A stretch of 64,000 bases of DNA from Nothopassalora personata (lineage: Eukaryota; Ascomycota; Dothideomycetes; Mycosphaerellales; Mycosphaerellaceae): assembly GCA_033816765.1 (NCBI GenBank), contig CM066287.1, forward strand, positions 4,650,001-4,714,000, given 5' to 3'. Below are positions 52,860-61,989 of this stretch, one piece after another (the stretch's first letter is position 1; each line of letters opens with the position of its first letter). The notes under the pieces were generated by a model. That model did not search any database. It was not told the DNA's origin and saw only the letters and a list, made by a program, of their open reading frames with translations. Both the position numbers and the translations under genes were made by a program.

Positions 52860-53184
52860 ATGCCTTCGTCGAAAGGAGAGCCAACTGATCCCGAGTTGAG
52901 GGAGAAGATCAAGGAAGAAGTCAAGAACGAGGAGAAAGGTAAGTTCGGCCCGACTATATCATATCGTTCAAGTACGCAGTGGCTGACTTTTATTAGGTGG
53001 AGGCAAGGGCAACTGGTCAGCCTGGAAGGTATTGCATCTTCAACACCAACCTTGAATACTTTATGCTTATTGACCTGTTCAGGCTGGCGAAATGGCCAAG
53101 CGATACGAGGCAGAGGGCGGCGACTACAAAGACACAGGCGACAACAAGAACAAGGCAAAGAAGGGTGAGCCTGAGAAGAAGTGA
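52860..53184 (+). CDS. Small conserved hydrophilic protein (70 residues)
   Basis: Three exons, 52860..52938, 52997..53028 (32 nt) and 53083..53184. The introns are 58 and 54 nt with consensus ends (GTAAG...TTAG; GTATTG...TCAG). Phases close to a 70-residue product beginning MPSSKGEPTDPELREKIKEE. The middle has a Gly-rich/aromatic turn (GGGKGNWSAWK), and the Lys/Glu/Gly-rich end contains MAKRYEAEGGDY. No membrane segment or signal peptide is present. The reading resembles a small fungal protein I recall as widely conserved but uncharacterised; function unknown. The unspliced frame would give a non-conserved 102-residue reading, which is rejected. High charge suggests a soluble, possibly nucleic-acid or stress-related, protein. 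Confidence 0.8.
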
Positions 53185-53349
53185 TACGTATGATGTTGTC
53201 CCTATGTGAAAACTGCCTTCATCGGACAGCCTTGTCAGGTCATCCCAGTGCTCGGATCTGATTTCCTCCCCGATTACCATTGCCACAGAATTGGAGTAGA
53301 CATCGGCCTCCAAACACTTCGAACCGGACAGAATGACTGTTCATGAACC

Positions 53350-54124
53350 TCAGATACCGTATGTACCCGACAGCTGGGAAGTCATCTCCTCTGGATCCCC
53401 CATGAGCTTAAAGTGCTTCCTAGATGACTGTACCGACACTGCACAACAGTTAGAACCACTCGAATAGAAAACTTCCAAGACAACACTCACTGAAGCCGAT
53501 ACATATCCAAAGATTTCTACAAGGGCAGCTTCTTGAGCTTGAATCGTTTCGAGCCCGCGCTTCGACGTTGAAGACCTTGTCGAAGACTTCCTTGTTCGGG
53601 ACCAGGCTTTTGTAAGACCACTTGGCGGAGCCTCGCTCACAAGACGGCTGCCACTTCATTTGCTTTTTGGTCTCCTTGCCGCAGAGCTCGCGCACATTGC
53701 TCGCACGCTCTCCTGTCTCCTCTGCTGTCCAGTCATTCTTGGGTTGTTGCGTTGTTGCGTTTCCAGAGGTCTCGGATAGGGCGTTGCCGGCATTGTGGCT
53801 CTCCTGGAGAGCAGTCTGTAGCGTTTGGACTGCCTGGTGAGTTCCTCGTTGGTCACTTGTTTCAGGGCATCGTCAGATAGTGTGGCTTCTTTGCAAATGT
53901 CATCTTCGCTGCGCTGTTTCTTAACGAAGGCTGTATCTATTGGGCCTTCGGCTCTCCCTGTTACATTTCAATGCCGGATACATGATCCACCTGTGGTATT
54001 TCAAGTACTGACTCTTGGTAGCGGGCATCTCTCCAGCGTCTACGTATAGCTTTGTCTGGTCTGCAATGCACTCGACGTTCTGGGAGGACGCGTCCGTCGC
54101 TGTCCACGTGCCGCCGCGAGACAC
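53350..54124 (-). CDS. Orphan multi-exon hypothetical gene, model incomplete
   Basis: Coding character is shown by introns whose phases close. The first visible exon (to 54013, ending EMPATK) joins across 54012..53958 (55 nt) to AEGPIDTAFVKKQRSEDDIC and KEATLSDDALKQ. The last intron (donor GTGAGT, branch TTCTAAC, acceptor CAG; about 53 nt near 53,440-53,495) joins CIGF to SVQSSRKHFKLMGDPEE and the stop at 53,350. Between them the frame changes near 53,834, where reading passes to AVQTLQTALQESHNAGNALS and KQMKWQPSCERGSAKWSYKS. Either a third, unusually short intron (about 41 nt) or a one-base deletion is needed. The start codon was not found; a TGA lies upstream in frame, so there is another 5' exon or the gene is broken. 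No family recognised. Confidence 0.5.
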
Positions 54125-54165
54125 GAACCTGGCGCGTCTAAATTGGCATCGGTAATGATGCTGTC

Positions 54166-55293
54166 ATGTCTTCGAGACCGATTCCATCACTTCAATACTC
54201 TCGACGACATATTTCTCAAGATGACACAAACAGCAGCTTCGCAGGACTTTGCAGCGCTTCTCTCAGAGATCAACAACCAGACGAGAAGGAAATGGAGCAT
54301 CATGTTCCCCATGCTGGAGCAGTCTTCGAAGGCTACTACAGCAAGTTCGATTTGCCTTCCGGAGCGCATCTGGCGCTGATATCATGTCAAGTCCGTGGTG
54401 CAGAGAAGAAGCCATATATGGTCTCCTTTACATATGTACCGCACGACACAACCAGAATCTATCAGAGAGAAATATGGGCAGATCACATAGAGATGACGGC
54501 TCATGCTTCGGGCAAAGGGGTTCGACACAGCATCTCGGGCGTCGGTTTCGTTGACTGGAGTGAGGAGTGCACGGAGTACAATATTGAGCACGAAGAGTTC
54601 TCATTCAAGGCCAAAGCAACGAATAGGACGCCCTGGTCACAGACTACCAATACACCTGAAAGCATTTTGGTGCACCTGCCCCTGCCTCTGCATTGGCACG
54701 TACAGTCTCTATCATCCGACTGCTCCTTCGATCTCGGGATCACAGATTATCAGCTGCCAGAGCAAGACAAATCCGGCCAAGCCAAAGTTCACGATGAGAA
54801 GAATTGGGCAAACAGTTTTCCATCAGCACACATGTGGCTTCAGGCCCGCGATCAGGATCGAGGATTCTGCTGCGCCGGCGGACAGATCTTGGGCATGGAA
54901 GCGTTTCTCCTCGGCTACCGCAGCAAAAACCTCAATATCGACTTTCGACCTCCATTCGCTGTCCGCATTGCTGGCTGGAGTCCTTTCTTGAGCTACGAGA
55001 CCGACTGGGAGAATCGCTGGTTCAAGCTGAGTATTCAAAATTTCCGCAATAAGCTGACGATCGAAGCATCGGCCCCGAAAGGCTCTTTCTTCTCCTTGAG
55101 CTCTCCCTTCCCCGAGGGACATCGAGAGAATTACCTCGGTCAAAGCTTTCAGGCGACGTTCAAAGTGAAGGTCTATGAAAGTGGATGGTTCAGCCCCTGG
55201 AAGCTTGTGCGTGAGGATCATTTCGAGGGTGCCAGTCTGGAGTTCGGAGCTGGATATTACCCTCCTGCTGGAAGTGCTCAACGCTTTCATTAA
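54166..55293 (+). CDS. Tocopherol-cyclase-like beta-barrel protein
   Basis: Single exon, up to 375 residues from the ATG at 54166; a start at 54292 (MEHHVPHAG) is also possible. The body resembles the tocopherol cyclase fold. PHAGAVFEGYYSKFDLPSG near residue 50 corresponds to the PHxG...FEGWYFK opening of that family. HMWLQARDQDRGFCCAGGQI near 240 and the repeated beta-strand pattern (FKLSIQNFRNKLTIEASAPK; FQATFKVKVYESGWFSPWKL) follow to the end. Fungi do not make tocopherol, so the substrate must differ or the protein may be a lipid-binding relative; this is inference. No signal peptide is seen. It is convergent with the next gene: stops are only 21 bp apart, so 3' transcripts probably overlap. 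Confidence 0.62.
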   Translation: MSSRPIPSLQYSRRHISQDDTNSSFAGLCSASLRDQQPDEKEMEHHVPHAGAVFEGYYSKFDLPSGAHLALISCQVRGAEKKPYMVSFTYVPHDTTRIYQREIWADHIEMTAHASGKGVRHSISGVGFVDWSEECTEYNIEHEEFSFKAKATNRTPWSQTTNTPESILVHLPLPLHWHVQSLSSDCSFDLGITDYQLPEQDKSGQAKVHDEKNWANSFPSAHMWLQARDQDRGFCCAGGQILGMEAFLLGYRSKNLNIDFRPPFAVRIAGWSPFLSYETDWENRWFKLSIQNFRNKLTIEASAPKGSFFSLSSPFPEGHRENYLGQSFQATFKVKVYESGWFSPWKLVREDHFEGASLEFGAGYYPPAGSAQRFH

Positions 55294-55314
55294 TGCTACG
55301 CTCTATCGACAGGA

Positions 55315-56912
55315 TTACACATAGCCATTCCACTTCGACTCTTCGTCAGAAGAGCCGCTCCCTCGCACATACTTGGTGTATCTCAGCGGACTGACCACAA
55401 ATGAACTATCTCTTGTATCCCCGGCTGCATCAGGACCTATCTGTGCAGGAGCTGGCGTCGTCCTGGCAATTGGTGGCGCCTTCGGCATGAGCGAAGGACT
55501 CATTCCCTCATCATTCCGCACTGCAGTGTGGTCTGGACCGTAATTGTTCCAATATAATGCATGCCGCTGCTTCGTAGTATCATTCGCAAGGGATGTGGTT
55601 GACCATCCAGCTGCTCGACCTAGCACGGGCGAGTCCATTGTCGAGGGCAATTGTGGCGGGACAGCAACAGCAGGCGATGGTCGAGACTATGTCGGCGTCA
55701 GTGTCGGACTCATCATTGCAAGATTGCCATCTACGCACCGTGTCTTCCATTTCGGACATGTGCTCTACAAACGATGACTTTGATTTGGACTTGTCCCCAA
55801 CAGGCGTGGAGTCCAACATCTGCGGCGGCCTGAGAACAGCAGCCGGTATCATACTTGGGCCGCCTTCAGCTCGTAGCCCGGGCGCCTTCGAGCTGTGCCC
55901 TTCCAGCTCGCTGAAGTGATCAGCACTCTTCGTGAAGCTTGGATTGGGATGGCCGTATGGGAACCCTACACATACCTCGTCAGACCCAATTTCGGTCTTC
56001 GTCGCGGAAAACACTTCTCTGCCGCGTATGCTGAGGAGCGTAGTACGAACCTCCCTGAAGGGTGTATGCATCGTTAGACGTGCTGCCTGAACGATGATGA
56101 CCGCCGAACTCTTGCGTTCCATAGTAGCGCTCGTCCGGCGCGGCTACTGGCTTGATGGAATCTTTCACCTTCTCGCCCTCGCGTCGTGCGTCCACCTTCT
56201 TCCTATGGCGACGGATGAGAAATACCAGCAGCGCAAGAATCAATGCTAGTGCTACTACACCACCCACTGCGCCGCCAGCAATTGCGCCCACATTTGATCC
56301 GCCACCTTGTCCGTCTGGGGATGCAGATACCGTTGGAGCTGCAGTTGCCGATGATAAGTTTGTTGGCGTTGTGCTCACATCGGTGCCTGTGTTGGTCCGC
56401 GTGACAGTATTGGTCCCGCTGGTCCTCGTCGACGTCCCGGTCGAACTTCTTGATGCAGTACCGGAAGCATTGCCTGTCGCTGTCCTCGTGCCCGCGGATG
56501 TGGCGGTCCTAGTCCCAGTGCCAGTTCTGGAGCTGGTGGCCCTGGAAGGGGCGCTCGTCTCAGGACCCTCCAAAGAGCAGCTTGTGTTTGAGTTGCAAGG
56601 GTTGCCAGCACAGCAGCCCCTGAAGCCGTTAGCGCATGAGTAGTATGTCAGACCGGACGCGCAGGTCTGTCTTTCTGCGAGGTCATTGACGTGGCTAGAG
56701 GGCGCTGGAACACTATGGTGTGGGCTGCCCGATGCTTTGAAGAAGGCGCTGCTGAGGTCGAAATCTCTCCATCCTCGTCTTCTCCGCGGAATGGATGTAT
56801 AGTTGGCTCCGGGAATAGATGGTGTTGAGGCGGCCGTGGGGTGGCTTTTACTGTGCGCAACTCTCGCTTCCGCCACTGCTTTTGCAATTCCTGTGAGGTT
56901 AGGGACAATCAT
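55315..56912 (-). CDS. Mid2/WSC-like single-pass membrane protein, Ser/Thr-rich
   Basis: Putative cell-surface sensor or wall anchor. The long exon from 56912 codes a Cys motif (CASGLTYYSCANGFRGCCAG, then NPCNSNTSC). A Thr/Ser/Gly-rich, probably O-mannosylated stalk of about 75 residues follows, then one membrane helix (GAIAGGAVGGVVALALILAL) and a basic stop-transfer (RRHRKK). The tail continues into HFSELEGHSSK, which is in another frame, so an intron near 55,940-55,995 is required but its ends are not certain. A clear intron, 55738..55687 (52 nt, branch CTGAC), joins EMEDT to SRPSPAVAVPP and the last exon 55686..55315. No signal peptide follows the ATG at 56,912. A short 5' exon with the signal may be missing (a branch-like CTAAC and CACAG lie just downstream of that ATG). 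Confidence 0.6.
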
Positions 56913-57896
56913 TCTTACACACTGTCTTCGCTGATCTGGGCAGAAAGGGTAGCATGAAGGCGCTCGAGGTAGGAGATAACGAAATGGAACTCATCTTCCG
57001 TCCTTTTGTCCTGCCGCATCCAGCTGGCGGCGAAGACAAAGAAAGTCTCGCCTTGCTAGAAGATGTCCCTCGTGCTTCAATCGACATGCATTGTTGTCCC
57101 TGCCGTGCTGCCACTACGCCTGCAACTTCAAACCGGAATGAGCTTCGTAGGATCCTCGCCCATGTTCAATGCCATATAGCTCATAGTACCTGACGTGAAG
57201 GCATGGGGTTCGGTGGTTGCCACAGCCCATCATTACAGATCGGAATGTACGCCAACCCACAAACGGCATATCGTTACACGCCCAGCTCGAACTCTACGAA
57301 AACGTTTGCTGATTTGTGCTGTCAATAGGGCTATAACGCAATATCGCAGCAATGATGCTTTTTCACCGAGGTAGTCTCCCAGGGGGGGTGTTTTTCAGGT
57401 ATGCTGCGCTAAGACCCGAGCGAGGTCCAGGAAGCAGAGATAATAATTAAGGTCGTGTTAATGTCAGTTGAGGGACTTGAGGGAGGGGGCGTGGAGGGGA
57501 AGCCGCAGCGTGCCAATGCCCTTCCAGAGCGCACGTGCGTTGACGACGGTGAGTGTGCGTGCTGTGAGCTCTGCTATTGGCCAGAGCGGACGAGGTGGTT
57601 ACGATGGCCGTCGAATAGAGCACGCGACCACTGAGGCGTGCTCTCTTCTTTCGCTGCTGTCGCCATTTTCGCCATGTTCGTCCTCCTACACTCGCCGATG
57701 TGTGCAGCACCAGCTGGAGCATCAACTTCGGACGTCAGTGTCTGTGGCAGCGTGGAAGCACACGCTACAGTAGAGTTATAGCCCGCAGACACACTCCCTG
57801 TGCTCGCCCATCGTGACGTCCTACGCCCACCAGCTCTTCTACGCCCGACGGCCGGCGCCCGACGAAGGCACGCTCTGCAGGCCTGCAGTACCCATC
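56913..57896. other. Divergent intergenic region between the membrane-protein gene and the bHLH gene
   Basis: About 1 kb. No supported gene, though a short signal-peptide exon for the minus gene could hide at its left end. The right half has pyrimidine-rich plus-strand sequence, probably the leader of the bHLH gene. Confidence 0.45.
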
Positions 57897-59141
57897 ATGC
57901 CGCGACCGAACCCTCCCCCAACTCCAGGCTCCTCGAGCGATCTCCGAGGCAAAGAGAAGAGCATACAGTCAGTGCCGACCTTCAACCTCCCTCAGACGGC
58001 CTTCAAGGAACCAGATCGAAGAAGCATGGGTTCAACCACCCCCTCGGCCAACGGCTCAGATTCATCGTACCGGCCAGTGTCGCCAATCTCGCCTGTGGAG
58101 AGATCAAGGAAGCGACCCGCACCGCAGGCAGGATCATTGATCACCAAGGATGACTTCACGCTGCCTCCTCCGCCCACGAGGTCGCGAAAGATCATCCAGA
58201 TGAAGCCGCGGGGGAGTGAGCAGCAGGAAGGGGCTGAAGCAGCGTCCGCACCGCAGACTGCCGGCAAAGCGCAGCCACAAGCAGCGCCGGCGGGTAGCAA
58301 GAGGAAGCAGAACAATGCAGGGACAAGTGCAGGGGCACGCAAAATAGCCAGAAAGACTGCGCACTCTCTGATTGAGCGGAGGCGGAGGTCCAAGATGAAC
58401 GAGGAGTTTGGCGTGTTGAAGGACATGATCCCCGCCTGTCAAGGGCAGGAAATGCACAAGCTCGCCATACTGCAGGCAAGCATCGAATATCTTCGCTACC
58501 TGGAACAATGCGTTTCCGATCTGCAAGCACAGAACAATTCGCCCCGTCCGCCACCGCCCGCAGCTCGCCAGGCAGAAAATCTAGATGACGAGGAAGATGA
58601 AGACGAAGAAATGGAAGATGACCAAGACGGCGGAGACGGCGCAGCTACTCCGGCAACGACATCGCCTCAAAAGAGTAACTCCATGGTCTCCCTCCCCTCA
58701 CTTTCACAAATAACCACCACGACCACGAAATCTCCCTTCGTCTTCTCCATGGGAGCTGGCCGTCACTATTCCATCTCGTCCGCAGCCTCAGGCTACTCAC
58801 CCTACTTTCACTCAAACCAGGCCTCCCCAGCGTTTGGCCCGCAGCCACACCACGTATCGACTGCGCCTCCCTTCAGCAATGCATTCGGTCTCGGAAGCCC
58901 AGCTCTGAAGCCAGTCGACTCGGCATCGCAACTGCGCCACATCGCAGAGGGCGCGACCGAGCTCTCAGAAAAGCAGAGGCCGACATCAAATGCTGGACGA
59001 ACAGAGCAAGAGCTTGACCAGGAAGCTACTGCTGCGCTACTTATGCTCAACCACGACCGCAGGAACTGGCGACGTGCATCCGAGGCGAATGGTAACCGAT
59101 CGAACACGGGAATGAGTGTGAGGGATCTTTTGAGCGGGTAG
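57897..59141 (+). CDS. Basic helix-loop-helix transcription factor
   Basis: Single exon, 414 residues from the ATG at 57897; the frame is open from a GTG further upstream, which is not used. The bHLH domain lies at about residues 152-212: basic region KTAHSLIERRRRSKMNEEF with the E-box-reading trio His156, Glu160 and Arg164, then loop and helix 2 (KLAILQASIEYLRYLEQCVS). A Pro/Ser-rich N-terminus, an acidic run after the domain (DDEEDEDEEMEDDQ) and a long Ser-rich tail ending SVRDLLSG complete it. The basic region and short loop are like the fungal Esc1-type group, but I cannot name the orthologue or its targets. Confidence 0.88.
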   Translation: MPRPNPPPTPGSSSDLRGKEKSIQSVPTFNLPQTAFKEPDRRSMGSTTPSANGSDSSYRPVSPISPVERSRKRPAPQAGSLITKDDFTLPPPPTRSRKIIQMKPRGSEQQEGAEAASAPQTAGKAQPQAAPAGSKRKQNNAGTSAGARKIARKTAHSLIERRRRSKMNEEFGVLKDMIPACQGQEMHKLAILQASIEYLRYLEQCVSDLQAQNNSPRPPPPAARQAENLDDEEDEDEEMEDDQDGGDGAATPATTSPQKSNSMVSLPSLSQITTTTTKSPFVFSMGAGRHYSISSAASGYSPYFHSNQASPAFGPQPHHVSTAPPFSNAFGLGSPALKPVDSASQLRHIAEGATELSEKQRPTSNAGRTEQELDQEATAALLMLNHDRRNWRRASEANGNRSNTGMSVRDLLSG

Positions 59142-59770
59142 AGACTGGCTCTTCATTGTTACGATTATGTGATGTAGATGGGGAGCTCTAGCAGTGCGGG
59201 TCTCCGCGGGCCAATTTGAATAGATGGGAGGCAAACTGATTCTGGGATTATTATGGTACCAAAAGCGATGACTCGAGGCGTTTCAATAGCGATATTTGTG
59301 CTGCTCAATGTGCGGCGGTATCAGAGGTACGTTTGTGTCTCTCTCTACGTCTCCCGCTCAAGTTAGTTGATCAAACGCACATCGGTTCCTGAAGCAATGA
59401 CATATGCTTCTTTACACACGGTACATGCGCCGTGCCAAGTCTTGAACATCCCTTCCATCATAGGCTGCTGATGGGGTGGACATGAAGTTGCGCTGGTAAG
59501 GCCCGAGTGCGATACCGTGGCTCCAGCACGGTGTCCTTCCCGAGCTGAACTCCCTATAAAGTACCGCAAGCTGTCAGATGTCGTAGAGGGCGTCTCGCCT
59601 GGAGGAAGTTTGCATTTTTCGTGATGAACATCTGTGACGCCGTCGGTACATGGTACTTATGCACAGTTCGTAATGAGTCGCACTTTTGACTTTGGCAACT
59701 GTCTCTGTTGCGCGCGACCATTGATTGCTCCGTGCGTACTGGGACTGAAATAGTGGGTTGGACACTTGGA
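59142..59770. other. Intergenic, no supported gene
   Basis: 3' flanks of the bHLH gene and of the small secreted-protein candidate. Short frames only. Confidence 0.5.
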
Positions 59771-60065
59771 TTATGCGCAGGAACGTGTCACGGTACGGTC
59801 TTCAGGGCAGTCTTCCTTTGACGGCTCCTCCTCCAGGGCCGCAAGCCACGCCAGTGCTTGTATTGCTTCGTCGGGAACGTCAATGGCTTCGTCATAGCTC
59901 TTGGTGATGGCATCTTTTAACTCGAGAATGCAGGCACCGTCTTCTTGAGAGGTGTCGAACTTGGTATCGAAGACTTTCCGAATGTCGTGCTTTGCCCGCT
60001 GGAGCTGTTAAGGCTGTCCCAGTCGTCGCAAGCAGGCATAGTGTGGTGATGAGAGCAGAGTGCAT
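59771..60065 (-). pseudogene. Small secreted-protein candidate with one frame break
   Basis: The ATG at 60065 starts a clean signal peptide (MHSALITTLCLLATTGTALT, then APAG). About 25 codons on, the coding character continues one base out of frame: AKHDIRKVFDTKFDTSQEDG, LKDAITKSYDEAIDVPDEAI and QALAWLAALEEEPSKEDCPE, to a stop at 59,771. No GT donor lies between the two parts, so an intron does not explain it. One extra base in the GGG near 60,005 would. The implied product is about 97 residues, acidic, with two or more cysteines after the signal. It could be a decayed effector-like gene or a sequencing indel in an intact one. No family is recognised. Confidence 0.45.
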
Positions 60066-60597
60066 CTTGACCACGTAGCTTGAAAGACTCCTTCGAGATT
60101 GAAATTGCTATCTTTGAAGATTGCTAGGCTAAGCACCTTGCTTGATGATATTTTCCACGATCGTGCGCTGGCGGTCATTCTGTCTGTCCATCAACCTACC
60201 TCTCTTCGCTACAGCCACGACAGCAAGAGTATGTCGGCCATCCGAACCGCCCTATGCGGACAGCAAGAGCTCGTGAGATTGATCGCATGGCCTGGACCTG
60301 TGCTATTCTTATGGTCCATAGACCGCTCCAAGCTTCCAAGCTAGAATCCGCGACCTAGTGGGACACAGCTCCACTGTCTCCTCTGGCTGCTCCCTTGATC
60401 TTGAAGGAATCTGCAATGGACGTCAAGTTCGCAGACGCATCCTCAGCTCGATGCACATCGCGCTTGACGTCCAGTGCACTGCTCCCTTGCGCGACTCCTT
60501 TGACCATGAGACTATCTGCTGCAGGCGTCGAGCTCGCGAGCCCATCAACATCTGCTACTGCAACGATCTTGTTGTTCAGTTCATTACCAGACTGAGC

Positions 60598-61752
60598 CTA
60601 CCTTGTTGGGAGAACTGAATCACTTAACCCTCCCACTATCTTCAACCCGCCTGGGTCTCCTCCATATGCGACTGCATAACGATGAGGATGCCAAGCAACG
60701 TATGTGACCACATTGGTCGTATCGACCTTGTGCACAACATCGCCTGTATCAACGTGGTAAATGTTGATGCCTTTATCACCATCCTTGCTCTCCGCCGTTC
60801 CACTTCCAGCGACAAGGTAACTGCCGTCAAAACTAAAGCTCAAGTCCCGCACGGCATTCGTGTGTTCCATGAGGGCATGGTCGCAAAGCCACGTGGTGGT
60901 GTTGAAAAGGTTGATGATGCCGTCAGAGCCTCCCGTAGCAAGATATGTGCCAGCTGGAGAGTAGGTCACAGAATTGACGGATGCGGTATGGCCGGACAAT
61001 ACATGGAGCTTCTTCATCGAGGGATAATCGTATACGCGAACGGCCCCTGTCGTTTCCGTTGAGAATAGGGTACCTCCATCGTTCGAGAATGCCATCTGGT
61101 TGTAGCTGAGTTTCCCCTCTTTCGCCGGAGACCGATCAGTAGCGATAAACTCGTAGCTGTTTGTAGCAGTGGATCCGGCTGTGGACGCACCAAACAGAAC
61201 AGTGTCTGTACGGCGTATGTCCAAGCCGGTCACAACATCGTCTTTCCGTCCAACGAGAAGCTCCTTGCCACTGGGATGCCACGTCAGGAACAGTCCCTGG
61301 TTGTCTACTTTGTGCTCCCCCGCTTTTGTATTCACACCACCTTTTGCATGAGCTGAGCCTCCAGTCGTCAAGGAGGCTGCACCACCAGGCAGTCTGACGT
61401 CCCACAGCTTGAGCATTCCGTCCACGCCAGTGCTTGCCAGCAGGCCCTCATGCTTGGGCGAAAAGGCAATCTTCTCCACATTGCTTGCATGACTACCTGG
61501 CTTTCCGGAAGTGTCTCGTAGCTCTGTGCTGTTCTTCACATCGGGTCGCTCGGGGTTCCAAACGCGTATATTTGATGAGACAGAGGCTGCGACCATAGAC
61601 CCAGTCGGGGACCAGGATATACTGCGGACATTGGGTGCGAGGGTGCTGGGACGAAGCGACTCAGAGAATAGCACCGGTGGATTGGCCTTGGGTATGAAGA
61701 GGTCCTTCAGATCATTCTTCCGTGTAGGCCTCGACCGTGCTGGGGGCGCCAT
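60598..61752 (-). CDS. THOC3: THO complex subunit 3 / Tex1, WD40 protein
   Basis: 384 residues as an uninterrupted frame from the ATG at 61752. THOC3/Tex1 is part of TREX, which packages nascent mRNA for export. WD repeats are visible throughout: VRSISWSPTGSMVAASVSSN, EGLLASTGVDGMLKLWDVRL, QGLFLTWHPSGKELLVGRKD, GGTLFSTETTGAVRVYDYPS, SVTYSPAGTYLATGGSDGII and YVAWHPHRYAVAYGGDPGGL. The typical end GLKIVGG is followed by a stop at 60,598-60,600. An alternative 66- or 72-nt intron (60623 to 60558 or 60552) would skip this stop and add an in-frame exon to 60,355, giving about 441-443 residues; see findings. The family call is firm, the C-terminus is open. Confidence 0.9.
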   Translation of the reverse strand: MAPPARSRPTRKNDLKDLFIPKANPPVLFSESLRPSTLAPNVRSISWSPTGSMVAASVSSNIRVWNPERPDVKNSTELRDTSGKPGSHASNVEKIAFSPKHEGLLASTGVDGMLKLWDVRLPGGAASLTTGGSAHAKGGVNTKAGEHKVDNQGLFLTWHPSGKELLVGRKDDVVTGLDIRRTDTVLFGASTAGSTATNSYEFIATDRSPAKEGKLSYNQMAFSNDGGTLFSTETTGAVRVYDYPSMKKLHVLSGHTASVNSVTYSPAGTYLATGGSDGIINLFNTTTWLCDHALMEHTNAVRDLSFSFDGSYLVAGSGTAESKDGDKGINIYHVDTGDVVHKVDTTNVVTYVAWHPHRYAVAYGGDPGGLKIVGGLSDSVLPTR

Positions 61753-61894
61753 TGTCGCGTTCTGGGTGGGATTGATAGCACTTTGTTGCTAATGGGCTAT
61801 CTCAATACGCCCGCATGGTGTTGGTGGATGCAATACTTTTACATGCGATTATCGATGGCTCGAACTCAGCCTGCAGGAGCTATGTTCCCATGTC

Positions 61895-61911
61895 GAATGA
61901 ATGAATGAATG
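61895..61911. repeat. (GAAT)n microsatellite
   Basis: Four tandem tetranucleotide units visible directly, upstream of THOC3. Confidence 0.9.
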
Positions 61912-61953
61912 TAACGAAGCTACATACCTCGTCCGGGGCCCGGCAGTCACCGT

Positions 61954-61989
61954 CACAGCCACAGCCATAGCCACAGCCACAGCCACAGC
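61954..61989. repeat. (CAGCCA)n hexanucleotide repeat
   Basis: Six imperfect copies of a six-base unit (one has T for C) in the THOC3/MAPKKK intergenic region. Confidence 0.9.

Noticed and set aside
60355..60600. Programmed stop-codon readthrough in THOC3
   Set aside because: The stop context TAG-G is not a known efficient readthrough context in fungi, and an in-frame intron explains the open extension more simply.
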